This document shows positions 11,801 through 23,904 of a DNA stretch of 64,000 nt, piece after piece. Location of the stretch: positions 37,616,645 to 37,680,644 of the forward strand of contig NC_057763.1 of assembly GCF_010389155.1 (NCBI RefSeq), read 5' to 3'. Positions within the stretch are counted from its first letter, which is position 1, and each line of letters opens with the position of its first letter. This DNA is from Erigeron canadensis (taxonomy: Eukaryota > Streptophyta > Magnoliopsida > Asterales > Asteraceae). The notes under the pieces were generated by a model. The model worked only from the letters and a program-made list of their open reading frames with translations. It did no database searches and was not told the DNA's origin. Position numbers and translations under genes: made by a program.

Positions 11801-12360
11801 TACGAAAAACATCATTTACCTGGTAGAGTTTTTGTAGGATTTGACCAAATGGATGTCATCTACACTCAAGGCTGTTATAGGCAATGGTTTGACATTGGAA
11901 AAATTTCTTCCAGTGGTTGGCGCTATATAACCAAATGCACTGGTTTCTATAGGAGCATTTAGGTCAGGATAGGTATCACACAGAACAACTTTTTGTCTTA
12001 CTATGCTTGGTTCTAAACATCATAGCAAACAACTCCTACAAAAAATGATATAAGTAATTTTACGGTTTTAAATTCTTATACCCGTATGAACTAATTGAAA
12101 TAAAATTTACCTCGCATCTGTTTCTGAGCATGTTCTTGTCACTTCTTTCCCATAAAGAAGTGGCAATTCTTCTGATGGGAAAACATTGATAGAATCACCC
12201 TGTAAAATGCAGTTAAGCCAATTAAATCCATTAACTGTCAATTAATGAGTATAGAAAAAAATTTAATTAAGCACGCTTATTACAATAATTTCATTTAAGA
12301 AACAGTAAAGTATGTTTTAATTTGTTTTCTTGGTCATTCATCTTTCTTCACAAACAGTAA

Positions 12361-12540
12361 AGTGAAGGTGTGAGACAACACCACCCAACTTGGGTGAAAT
12401 CCTCTCACATGTTAATTTTTTAATCTATAAAAATATAATGCATAAATAATGGACCCCATGATTTTTCCCATATTAAAAAATTAGCATGTGAGAGGGATTT
12501 CACCCAACTTAAGTGCCTAACAGCACCACCTTCACTTCCC
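12361..12540. mobile_element. Foldback MITE in subtilase intron 5
   Basis: The left arm gaaggtgtgagacaacacca...ttgggtgaaatcc pairs with the right arm ggatttcacccaacttaagt...caccaccttcact over about 40 bp. The arms enclose an AT-rich centre with a second pair, cctctcacatgttaattttt / aaaaaattagcatgtgagag. It is a sibling of 1303-1826. It lies between exons 5 and 6 of the subtilase pseudogene and does not disturb the splice sites. Confidence 0.75.
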
Positions 12541-15500
12541 CCCATATGGTAATATGTATTTTTTAATTATTATTTAAAAAAGTTTTTTTTTACTTATGTA
12601 TATGACTAAAAAGACACTTGTCGCTTTAATACAACACGACGTGTCATTTAATAGAGACGACAATCCTGTTTTAGTTTATTGGTAGATACATACATATATA
12701 TATATAAGGCAGGACATATAATAATACTCACCACTAGAAAAGTACCCTCCCCCATAAGGACTTTATCTATAATTCTCCTATCTGTATAACTTGCTCCGAC
12801 AGAAAGGATCCATGGAAGCCAACCATTAACGGTATACGGAGCACGACCAGAGTTTCCAGCAGAATTTACCGTCAGTATTCCTCTCGCAATAGCATGGAAA
12901 GAACCAATTGCAATCGGGTCAGCATCCAACTCTAGAGGATACTCGTTCCCTATGGAGATCGAAATAATATCAACCCCGTCCGCGATTGCATCATCAAAAG
13001 CAGTCATCATATCAGTGAATGAGCAAAAAATTGTACAAACTTTATACACGGCTAATCGTGCAGAAGGAACGCCTCCTCTAGCAACTCCTTCTGCTAAACC
13101 GTAATAATTTGCGTCATTCACTTCATTCCCAGCTGCAATTGATGCAACATGGGTACCATGCCCAATCTCGTCTCTGGCAGAAAGACATATTGCTTCAATG
13201 CTACAGCAACGTGCTCCAATTATCTTCCTAAAATTTACAAGCCTTTAAAATTACGAAGGTTCTGAATTATGCAATAATAGGATAGATATAAAATAATGAG
13301 AACTGTTTCAAAAACTTGTATAGTAATATATAAAGTTCAACTTTTTCACAAAATGTGGATCATAGTTATTATTTGTCACCATAAGACAAAATCATTGCAG
13401 TTTGGAACAGGAAAGGAGCATGAATTCAATGCATATATCTTTAAGAAAATCTTGACCAAAAAGACACCCTAGTTAGTAGTTACTTTGATTAATATAAAAA
13501 CAGATTCATTGATCATGACAATAGAAAGAAGCAAGTTATATATCCACATCAAGCATTTAACCAATATACTGTAGACGCAATCCAGATTTGATAGAACTTC
13601 ACTTGATCGACTTCAAGTTATTACTGTAAGCAATAAATGCAACCAAAGTATACTTGCCATGAAGAATTTTACAACAGAACTTTAAGTTCAATTGCAGCAC
13701 ACAGAACATTCTTGATTTCTAAAGAGCCAAAATACAACGAAACATAAGAAAACACTCATGTTTAGAGAAGAGAGCTAATAAGAACTTTAACAATGATCTA
13801 CGCAGTATATGCAGTAGATAAATCCTAGCACACAGTAATTATAGAAGTTTTATTGGATATCTATCAATAGTGGATAGTGTATAGTCTCTAAACCATACCT
13901 TTTACTGAATTTTAGAGTATTGGACTATTGGTATATACAATCTTTTAAATTACATAAATTTAAAAAGGTAACCGTACTTGTTACACGTGAAATTTTCGCC
14001 GCCCGCACACTCTCCTCTCCACTTTTCCGGAATAGGACCAAGACCTTCATCGCTAAAGCTGTCCAACTCTGGCCATATCCCACTATCAATGACTCCAATT
14101 ATGATATCACTCTCAAAAACATGATTTCATTCAACCTGTCTCGGAAATCCCATAAAGTCCCAAGATCTTGTTGTCTGGAGTCGATGCTTTCGGCAAGGAA
14201 ACACTGATAGGACCCCGTCAACACCTATTGAAGTATTCAACCAAAAGCAAGAACCATCATGCGTTTCAGCTAATGCATCAACTTGTATAATATGCTATTA
14301 TACCATAAGAACGTGATTCCTTCTAAAGCTACTTCTATCATGCAATTGAGTAATTCTATATAAACCAGAAGTACAGAAAGTCATCAATCGTTATTAAGGT
14401 TGAGAGCTGAGAGATCACAATGTTATGTGTTAATTCACATGTAAATAGTGACAGACGTCCTTAATAAGTCTTAGAGTTGGGCCGGAAAGTTACAGCACTA
14501 TCACTGCATCCTGTTTGTAATGTTAGTAAATTACATAATTGTTATTATTGTCAATTTCGGATGTAGTATTTTATGTTTGTTATTGATAATTACTTTATCG
14601 ATTACTTTGTTTTTCTTTATAGATGCTTGTGCAACACACTGATCAAGAATCTACTGTATGTGTGTACCTTTCTTTTTGATACCTACATTTAAACCTAAGG
14701 GAAGAAGACAACTAAATTTCATCCATGTAATATGCCCTTAATCTATCGTTGCATGTTTCAATGGATGTTGAAGAGGCATGTGACTCATTATCGATGTAAC
14801 TTTAGTTTTCACCATGTCTGACTAGATTTGTGCATATCTGTGGTTCAAAAAATATATCTTCCTTTCATAGACATTGCATCACTAATCCACCAAAAGTCGC
14901 AACTAAATACATGCATCCATCATAATTAAGCAAACTTACATAAACAAGCTTTTTCTGTTTTTTAATTCAAAATCAAAGTTGAGGATCATATAATCGATGC
15001 GATTATCTAACTAACCAGTCAATTTCTTTTGTTCATCTGCAGAGAGATATGCAGCAAACCCGTTGAAGCTTCTTCCATAGCTCCGTATAAGTGATTTGTT
15101 GGCAAAACTGTTTAGGTTTTAAGACATCAATACAAATTACAGTTTAAAATCTATAGTTTAAATTACAAATATACCTGGGATCAACAATTTGTTTGATAAT
15201 TGCGGGGTGATGTGTTGAAGGCGAGTATTCGCCCTCCGGGAGGAATCTCATGTAAGCAATATATACCTGCAAAAAATAGTACTAGAAAAATGATACCTAG
15301 CAGGCTAGCAGTAAAAAAATTCTAATAACTCCTACTAATTATTCCCTCTGATAAAATAGCAGGCTGGGACTTATCAGAGTGTTTTGAGTTCCAAGTTACA
15401 GTCCCTTGAAGATGTCTGATAATCAATAAGGTCAAAACCTTTATTTAAACTCAACGAAGGCATATAGCACGTGATAATGTGATATCACAAAAACAACTTG

Positions 15501-15653
15501 TGATTCATCAGCTATAGATATATAAAGAACTTGTTTATCTATATTTCAATCAAAGACCAGCTCTAACTGAGCCATAGACACTCACTCACAGCTTGAGAGC
15601 AACTGTGAATTTTTTAATTCTAATATGATTTAATGATTTGAAGGACAGAGACA

Positions 15654-15685
15654 AGTATTTATAGCCAACTTACTATCGACCAATC
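15654..15685 (-). promoter_or_regulatory. Promoter-like CCAAT/TATA pair inside subtilase intron 1
   Basis: On the minus strand GATTGGTC (15685-15678) precedes GGCTATAAATACTTG (about 15668-15654). This looks like a core promoter but it lies inside the long first intron (15267-15995). The ATG shortly downstream opens only a very short frame. It may be chance or an inserted promoter remnant. Confidence 0.25.
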
Positions 15686-16091
15686 ATCATCAGACACACA
15701 GACTACACAATAATTTGGTTCCCCATTTAAAAGAGTAACCTATGTTGATCCAACCAAAATGAGCCATGTCATATATCTCCTCCATCGAATATATATAAAA
15801 CAAATTTCAAACATGTGCATCTTAGGTCTAATCCAAGGCTTAAAAAAATACTAGCCTAATAATATAGACTTCATTTCATTGTGTTTTTTTTTCCTTAAAA
15901 GTAAAAACTAGCCCAAAACTATATATACATTACTTATAAAGCAATATACAGATCTACGTTTTTTTGAAATGAAATATATAGATCTGCTGACTAACCTTTC
16001 GTTCATGACCCACGGCCAAGACGGTAAAAACTGAAGAAATGAGTATGCATATAGTTAACAGATTAGCCATTGGCAACATTAGAATTCCCAT

Positions 16092-16919
16092 ACTCTCCTA
16101 CAAACTGATTGATACCTCTAGGGTTTTAGGGAAGTGGTGGATGGTGAAGGTTTGGAGGGCCTGAGAAAGTCTACAGTATAGTTTGGCAGATATAGGTAAT
16201 TTTATTGGAATTTCATAGAATGAGGATAAAAGGAATGAAGATAACAACTCAGAAGTCTTGGGCTAGTTTAATCCAAGATTTGGCAGCACTACAGTACAGT
16301 TGGAGCAAAAGCAACTAAAAATGGCAGATTCCACCATATAATTAACGAATATGATGACAGTACAGTATTGTATAATTATAGATCAGTTTTGTAAGATGAC
16401 GGGCTCACTGTTTATGTATTGCTGGTCAGCAAGATTACCTATTTAGTTTACTCACCAATTATTATCATGTGTGTTACATTACATTTACCATCTGAAGACA
16501 AAAATATTAGTGAAAGAGATTGATATATATGGCATAGACATTTCAAATTTTCACAAATTGAGCAAGAAAAGCACTATTTTTCACATAGAATCTCACAAGA
16601 CATTTATAGAACTGCATATGGTGGTCCAGAAAAAGATCTAAAAAGGGTTGGAGGGGAAGGAAAAATAGATAAAATCATTGTAAAAAACTATACCATCTTT
16701 AAACCATTGCATTTACATATATGCCTTTAAAAAGTAAAGACGAAAAATTGGAGGTTAGTGCTCAGGTTAAATTATTTATGCATCTATGTACTGCAAACAT
16801 ACATACACAAATAAAGACATATAGTTTAACTTCAAAAGTTAAGAGGTTAACAAGAGTATTCAAATTTTGTGTTGGCACAATCTTTTCATATATTTATTGT
16901 AGTTATTTCATTGAAATGG
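16092..16919. other. Upstream region of the subtilase pseudogene
   Basis: AT-rich non-coding sequence. No convincing TATA box was found close to the ATG at 16091, and nothing else was recognised. Confidence 0.4.
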
Positions 16920-17651
16920 ATGTTAGGCTTGGTTTTAAATGTTGTGAGGCGCACAGAAGAGACAGGGTCCTTTTCCGAAGCGCAAAGTGCAAAGGGGGCG
17001 GAATTTTGGTACGCGAGGCGCACGCTTTTGGGGGAAAAAATTAAAAATAATTATTTAGTAATTATAAGTTATAACACATAAAATACTAAAAATCCATCAT
17101 ATATATAAATATATATAACCCTTGTACGTAGCAAAAACACCTTTAAGTAGCAAAACAACCTACTATTCAAGTTTTTGGAAAAATTCATGAGCCGGTAACA
17201 AGGGAAAAATAACCACCTTAGCAAAACTAACCTTTACTGTACAAATATCAATACTAAAATTAATATATATATATACACATATAGGGTTGGGTTATATTAG
17301 GGACTCTTTATTTTAGGGACCATTAGGGACATGTACCTTACACATGTGTAAGTTGTACCTTACACATGTGTAAGTCGTGGTGGTGGTGGTTGCCGTCGCC
17401 GGAGGATCATGGTGGTGGTCGGAGATTATGGTGGTGGTGGTGGTGGTTGTATAACTTACATATGTGTAAGTACAATGTAAGTTGTACTTACACATGTGTA
17501 AGTTGTGGTGGCGGTGGTCGCCGTCGCCGGAGAATCATGGTGGAGTCGGAGATGATGGTGGTGATGGTGGTCGGAGATGATGAAAAATGAATGATTGAGA
17601 AGTGTCCCTAATGATCCCTAAAATAAGGAGTCCCTAATTTAACTTTTTCCT

Positions 17652-17683
<32 letters not shown>

Positions 17684-17776
17684 CACAAGAGTTTTGGGAA
17701 GTGACAGGGGCTGCACCTAGGTGCGCATTGCGCTTAAGCAAACTTGAGGCGCAAATTTTAAAAACAAGATGCTAGG
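16920..17776. mobile_element. hAT-like non-autonomous element with 8-bp target duplication
   Basis: The 8-bp flanks are atgttagg (16920-16927) and atgctagg (17769-17776). Inside them the ends cttggttttaaatgttgtg and the reverse complement of ttgcgcc...tttaaaaacaag form imperfect terminal inverted repeats. The ends carry the motifs gaggcgca and tgcgcctc-like strings. There is no transposase coding sequence. Another TIR element (17286-17648) is nested inside, so this insertion is the older one. Confidence 0.65.
17286..17648. mobile_element. Nested MITE with long TIRs and palindromes
   Basis: The left end ttatattagggactctttat...ggaccattagggac matches the reverse complement of the right end gtccctaatgatccctaaaataaggagtccctaat over about 40 bp. 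The interior holds four copies of the palindrome ttacacatgtgtaa and two GT/GG-rich blocks (gtggtggtgg, gccgtcgccgg). Frames through it (Trp/Gly-rich or Thr-rich) are repeat translations, not proteins. Confidence 0.75.
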
Positions 17777-18650
17777 AAATAATGAAAATCAGTGTAAAAT
17801 TTTATTTATATACTATTTAGAACATGGTACAAAGTCATAAATTTTTACTTTTCAATATAAGTCTCCTCAAGGGCACAATAACTTGCATAAAGAGAATAGC
17901 AAATCACGAATCAATTTTTGTACCATTTCACAACGTCTACTCCAGATACAAAAAATCTTGCATAACTCATAAATCCTATTTAGCAAGTTAACAGAAACTG
18001 TTGGGACTACTGGAACTTCATAGCAAGGGCATAATGACCTCACACGTATCGTATCTGACCTTCCTAATGGGCATTATCATAAGATTTTGTTGAAGACTAT
18101 GTCCAATGTATAGCATTATCATAAGATTTTGTTGAAGACTCAGATTCTAATACAATAAATGTTCTTAGCAAATAAAATGATGCAAGTAGCAACATTGTTG
18201 GTAACAATGCAAAAAATATGTGTGTATTTCTTTGACCAGTAATTGAAGATGAGGCATATATACATTTTTATCTTTCTATTCAACTGCCGCCAGTGCACAT
18301 TAATACAACATATAGTCCTCATGTATACCAGGTTATAGTCAGATAATCAGGAACAAAAGCCCAAACTTTATTTTGGTTTTAACATAAGGAGGTTGTATAT
18401 ATGCATTAAAAGATGCACTTTGGATGACTTTTTAACTTTTTTGAGACTAACACAACCTAAATCAACCCGTTCATAATTATATAGGTCAAAACTACCACTT
18501 ATAATTGTACATAGAATGGCCACCGCACCCAACATAAAATGAAACAATTACATCTGACCTGCTTGCATTTTGTTTTTGACCGACAATCTATCTTACTCCT
18601 AATCCTAAACTAACACAACTGCCTAGGATGCAACCTAGGACTTCCGTAAA
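17777..18650. other. Intergenic, nothing recognised
   Basis: No gene. A short direct repeat (agcattatcataagattttgttgaagact, 18067-18098 and 18112-18141) is the only structure noticed. Confidence 0.4.
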
Positions 18651-18739
18651 ACCCCCAATAAGAAAAGAACCGTGGCACTAAAACCCTATGGTATACATTT
18701 AACAAGTTTTGCCTTTTTTGAAACACCGATTATCACTTA

Positions 18740-18748
<9 letters not shown>

Positions 18749-18784
<36 letters not shown>
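18749..18784 (+). repeat. Poly-A tract, about 36 bp
   Basis: An uninterrupted A run; the same place in copy 1 (about 101-109) has about nine A residues. Confidence 0.9.
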
Positions 18785-18786
<2 letters not shown>

Positions 18787-19858
18787 TGGGTTCTTTAGCT
18801 ACTGTACCTGAGATAGAAAGATGTAATTTCGGCAGCTCAGAGTATGAATTTGGTTCCTTATAAGGATCAGGTGGCTTTACCAAGTGCAGTGGCTCTCCGA
18901 TTATGCAAACAATCCTGTTTTTCTTCATGCTTCACAATTAAATCCTTGATGACTGCACCACAAAAAGGTAAATGAGTCAAAGTTCCGAAATTGCAATTTT
19001 CTTTTGTTCCTAACATTTTGTTCTGACCTCATAGTTTTCTATTTATAACAAGACCTTAATTTAAAACCCAGACTTGAAAAACAGCCAAATACGGAAACAT
19101 TGAGAAAAAAAACATTATTCACAACCAATTTAGTACTCTTGTTGTTGGATCAGCATAAAAAAAAAATCATAATTATTCACAATCAACTTAGTAATTTGTG
19201 TTGCATTTGTGTTTACATAGCGCTATATATAAGACACAGGATATCATGGTATATTGGTATCACCCGAATATATACATATAAACACAAACTAAGGAAATAG
19301 TGGGCTTAATTACTGGTCGTGATTATGATAAGAGGCAAGCAGTCAGTGATGTTGAAGCATATCGAGAGAAGAGATCCGGTATCATACCGCCATTGTTAAC
19401 CAACAAATCAATCAAAATCAAAACTTTTGTTAGATTTAAAAAAGGGAAATATATATATTATGGGTGGTAGTGTACAAGCTTGGAAGCAGAAAATACAAGA
19501 CTGTGAATATAATCATCATGATGATAATTGGAGAACAAGATGTATCTTCGAATAATCAGTTTATTGTTTGGATGATGAATAGGAAGAAGAAAACTGTAGG
19601 AGTAATTGCTATATATATATACAATCATATACTGTATATATATAAATTTTATTTATATATGGAAAAACTGCAAAAGTGAATGAATTTGGAGAAAAGGGAT
19701 TGTTTTGATTACTGTAAAAAGAAGTGTAGAAGGAACAAAATGGTCAAAGTGCATCAAGCTTTTTAGGCAAAGTAAAAATCTCACACTGCCATTGTATTAG
19801 CCTTAAAAGGTCCCTACCAACAACTTTAACAAAGCTTTTGGTAGACCTTATTTTATCA

Positions 19859-20007
19859 TTGTCATTTGGGGAGAGATATTTTTATAACAAAATTTGGCCA
19901 TCTATAACAAATATATAATTTTTCATGCACGGAATACAACTGGTTGATGTAGGTTTTGTTGTAAATGACAAAAAGTTGGTGTAAGAATATCATTTCCTTT
20001 GTCATTT
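19859..20007. mobile_element. Small MITE (about 131 bp) with 9-bp target duplication
   Basis: ttgtcattt occurs at 19859-19867 and 19999-20007. Copy 1 has a single gtcattt at the matching place (about 4045). The ends ggggagagatatttttataa and the reverse complement of gtgtaagaatatcatttcc form short imperfect TIRs. The 9-bp duplication fits a Mutator-like MITE. Confidence 0.7.
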
Positions 20008-20196
20008 AGCTCAGCTCAACGACCTAAACTAAATATAAAAATTTATATAGCTTATGTATATTACACATGTATAAAATGCAACAAAAAATCAACCCTGAAA
20101 GTTTTTTTCTACCTTTGGTATAAACTGAAAGTAGCCTATCTACCTTTATTAGGGGTAAGACTATTTACATCTCAACCTCCCTCATACACCACGATA

Positions 20197-21102
20197 TTGA
20201 GACCCAGACCCGGTCCCGAGGATTTAGATGCTCGGGGCTTGATGGTCAAAATTATGCTCATTTCAAAATATTTAAATAGTGCGACACAATATTTTTAAAG
20301 GTTTGGAGCCTAGTCAAGTTAGGCGGCTCATCCTCACGCATAAATTATTGAAATAAAAAGTTACAAATTTACAATTTGAGGAGCTAAAACTTGAATTAAA
20401 ATTACAACATATAAATCATCAAAAATGATTTCTACGTGAATTTTTTGTTGCAATTAAAATTGTTAACCTGTTTAGCCGCTCTTCACTCATGGTATTTCGT
20501 AATTAAAACTTCAATCATTTTAGTTGTCCACTGTTGACTTTCAAAGTCTTTTTGTCTCAACTTTGATCACAAGTATATTTGTTTATATTCTATAACACAT
20601 GATATAAAATATATAAATGAATTTGATTTTAAACGAACTTTTCAATGATATAACTTTCATCAAGTATTACATAATACAAACAAAAATATTTACGGTCAAA
20701 GTTAAAGCAAAAAGACTTTGAAAGTCAACACTGGACAACTAAAATGAAACGGATGGAGTATTTTACTAAAGTAAAATATCAAAATATCATAACTCAAGTT
20801 AAAGATAATAAGATAGATACGAGTTTTAATGATTTGATCGAAAAGATTCGGATAATAAAACAAATAGTGATGTTTCTTAACTTTGAATTTCAATTGGGTA
20901 TTCTTTTAACTTTTTCGTTTCCATTTAACATAATAGAGGCAAAAAGCGAAATAGTAGATGGGCTATGCACAAACTTAGCTTGTGGACAAAAAACTGGGCC
21001 TAATATATTCTAACATGGACTTACAGCCGTTGCCCCCTAACATTCTGCTGCTATGGGCTGTCGCCCTTTTGGCCCAGCAGCAAGGCCGGCTCTGTTGAGA
21101 CC
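20197..21102. mobile_element. Non-autonomous hAT element
   Basis: The 890-bp body (20205-21094) is flanked by an exact 8-bp duplication ttgagacc (20197-20204, 21095-21102). The ends cagacccggtcc and its partner ggccggctctg form hAT-type terminal inverted repeats (CAGAnCCGG). Copy 1 has one ttgagacc at the matching place (about 4286). The 89-codon frame at 20744 has no transposase features. A Stowaway-like palindromic element is nested inside. Confidence 0.85.
20487..20762. mobile_element. Nested Stowaway-like foldback element
   Basis: The left arm caatcattttagttgtccactgttgactttcaaagtc...ttttgtct pairs with the right arm gcaaaaagactttgaaagtcaacactggacaactaaaatg, ending aaacggatggagta. The outer string tactccatccgttt is typical of plant Stowaway ends. 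It is inserted within the hAT element. Confidence 0.6.
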
Positions 21103-22290
21103 TTTAACCCGTATAAGACGTCATTGAGAGTTACCTTTGTATAAAATGCAACAAAACACAGATTACTAGTGTTTTCGAATCAAAAGATGACAATATAGAG
21201 GTTTTTATTTATTTATTAAGTATTGAGTGTATTAAGTCACTGAATATATAAATAATATTTGTATATATTAAGTAAAACAAAAGTAATTGATGGTTAATTA
21301 TTTTTATTTATTAAATTAAAATTTTAATTTAAATTTAATTATTAAGTTTATTAAATAAAAATGAAACAAAAAAGTGATTTTATGGATGACTCAAAAAGAT
21401 GTTAATATGACGAAGGCTTTTAGTCTTACTTTCAACTCTCATGCTTTGAATTTGAGGTGTTGACTATGTTTCTATTGGCTCTTTGTTGCTTAGCTTCATA
21501 GATTGTGAATTTGTCATTGAATCGCAAATGGGGTTTGAAATTGCATTTCATGTGCAAGAAACAATATATGTCATTAGAAGTGATCAAACTGACACATGAG
21601 ATAATATTTAACTAACATATATGTCCTTTAATTACATTTTTTTTTTTTGAAAAGATATAAAACCCAAACAAGTTTATGCCCCGATGGGTAACTAAAAACC
21701 CTCAATATCTTCACACTAATCTCGGGCAATTAACAGTTGATCTCATTGGCATCTTAAACTTTGCATCTTGACCAATTGACACACCGAATATAAATGTTAT
21801 AATCCACGTAATTAATCTGACTGTCTTGCCCCTCTCAGGCAATAGAGAACAAAGTTCAGTTCTTAACAGCGAATAATTTAATATAATTTTGTGTAATTTA
21901 ACAGAAGAGTATATTTGTCATTAAAAAAACTTACTCTTTAAAGTTTCAATCAACTATTGGCCATATTATTGTTTCAAGATATTTTTTGTTTTCTGAACCT
22001 AACTAATTATCGCCCAGTAAGTTTTTCCCAATGATTTATGCCCTAAGACGATCTTCGATATAACTCATCACTATAATCCTCATCCTTAGTGGAGTCTTCT
22101 AAGCGTACAAAGCAGAATTAACATCATCTATACCTCATGCTATTCTTAATTTTTTAAATTAATTACGAATTTCTCCCGCACTTACTTGACTTCTAGTGAT
22201 TTTTTCTTCTTTCCTATTTTATCTACTAATATATACTTGTTGTCTTGTATGATCGTGGTGAATCTTTAAGCTTTGTTTCTTTTTGTTATG

Positions 22291-23904
22291 TTAGTTGTTG
22301 GTGCATTTTAGGCATTACGGTTAATATAAACGTCTCCGTTGTTTTGATAACGAGTAACAATACATATAATGCGTGTAAAATGATATAAAAGCTAATTTAG
22401 GCATACATACGCTATTTCCGAACCCAAAACAATGAAAACGTCTAGTTAGTTTTGTATAGCACTTCGTCGTAAAACCTGGGCATGGCCTCACTTTGATGGC
22501 ACGGCCTCAGTTTGGTGCCGTGCTCCCTGTAACAACCGTCCTCCCCCTGTCCATTTACACTTTGTTTCTCCGGCTTTCGTTACTCGCTTCCGTGACTCCA
22601 AACTTGTTCCTTAACATTATTTTGATATCCTAAGATGTTTACATTTGACAAATTTTAAAATTAACAACTTTCGTTTTTCATCAAATTTGTAAGTCGAAAG
22701 TTTGTCTAAGTATAAGAGAGCACGGCTCTTGTTGAAACAAAGGTCGTGCTCTCACTGCTCATATCTAGTTTATTCACCGAGCGTTCGTTACATATGCTAT
22801 TGACCCGAAACTTGTTCCTAAGCCTTATAGTATCATTCTAAGGTGTTTGAAAGTGTCAAATTACAAATCTAAACACTTTGATTTTTCACCAAAATTTGGA
22901 GGCCAAATTTTTTCTAAGTGTTGAAGGTCAATAAAAGTCAAGATTGTTGGAATGGTCAAAATTGGTCAAGAACTTATATATATATCAGATTTGTATTTGA
23001 AGTTAGTGGGAGTGTGTTTCATTTTCATAACTCATCTTGTGACTATCCTATTCCCCAAATCTCCCTCTCTTGGTAAGCATCCTCTTAACTTTCTTTCCTT
23101 ATCTTTTGAAGTTAATATTGGTTTAGTAAAGTTATTGTTGTAGTGGGATTTCATGGGAGGATAAAGGCTTTTTGTAGATCTCCAGGAAGAGCACGGTATT
23201 TGTTTGAAGCACGGCTCTTGTGCCATGGAGGACGGCCTCAGTTAAGAGTCGTCCGGGTCAAACGGTCATAAAGCATTCTTTGACTATAAAATGAAGACTT
23301 GGGCTCATTTGTATCTCACCTCTTGCATCTACTACTCCTGGAAAATACACATTCATATCTCATATCTCGTATTAAAGATCAATCTAGCAAGAGTGATATA
23401 ATTGTAGTGAGGAAATATTTGTGGAATATTGATTAGCCTACAATTGTGTAATTTATCATACTAGTGAGTGTGATAGTGGGTTGAAGTTCTAGTGGTTAGG
23501 ATTTCATCTTCATTAATATCTCTAGTGGTTAGAGATTGTATGTTCATCTCTTGAAGTGTCAAGAGTTTGGTGTATTCTAGTGGTTAGAATACTTGGTGTA
23601 ATTTTGGATTCTCCACCGGGTTTGGAGAGACTAGTGCTACAAACTCTCGATTCGTGAATCGGGGAGTGGATTACGGCGAATGCGTTAACATTCGCCCGAA
23701 CCACTATATATCGTGGTGTCTCTTGATTTGGTGATATCTTTCTTACTTTTGTTTTTCATTTTAATCATATTTGCTATATAATTGTTGTTGGGTTTATATA
23801 TTGCACAAACAAAGGATTGAATTGATATTTTACAAACAATCTTTCAAAAAGAAGTTAAAATTTGATATAATCTATTCACCCCTCTAGATTACACATACAT
23901 TAGT
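22291..23904. mobile_element. Solo LTR (1604 bp) with 5-bp target duplication
   Basis: The repeat 22296-23899 starts TGTTGGTGC and ends ACATACA (TG...CA), and is flanked by ttagt at 22291-22295 and 23900-23904. Copy 1 retains the empty site (gttatgtgagtgttaggggt, about 5404-5423). No internal coding region or second LTR is present, so it is a solo LTR left by recombination. The string ctattcacccctctagatta near the end recalls Copia-type LTRs, but superfamily assignment is uncertain. Confidence 0.85.

Larger units (their letters stand above)
9694..16091 (-). pseudogene. Cucumisin-type subtilase (SBT4-like) pseudogene, ten exons
   Basis: Exons, 5' to 3': 16091-15996, 15266-15175, 15107-15016, 14224-13978, 13227-12732, 12199-12111, 12035-11820, 11725-11614, 11361-11150, 10304-9694. 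All introns are GT-AG with matching phases. The product would be a secreted serine protease: signal peptide (exon 1), I9 inhibitor propeptide (VYIAYMRFLPEGEYSP), and S8 catalytic domain with Asp in VIDSGIWPE, His in GHGTHVAS, Asn in NSAGNSG and Ser in [11 protein letters not shown]-like insert and a C-terminal Fn3-like domain (LNYPSMAA, FPRTVTNVG, VRSPIVVYT) follow. Three lesions break it: TGA at 14127-14129 after GFPRQVE, TGA at 12020-12022 after SCLL, and a frameshift near 11185 where family members read [11 protein letters not shown]. Correct splicing into exon 10 requires the unshifted frame, which confirms the shift. The C-terminus also runs about 35 residues past the usual VVYT end. Conserved Cys in GTSMACPH is Tyr here. 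Confidence 0.9.

Noticed and set aside
17366..17590. Trp/Gly-rich small protein
   Set aside because: It is a translation of GTGG repeats within a MITE.
18737..18928. Small minus-strand protein containing IGEPLHLVKPPDPYKEP
   Set aside because: The matching frame in copy 1 (about 1-260) is shifted and stopped, and the far end is a poly-A/T translation. It may be an old exon remnant but cannot be supported.
20744..21013. 89-codon frame as hAT transposase piece
   Set aside because: No transposase motif. It spans the nested foldback element and its flank.
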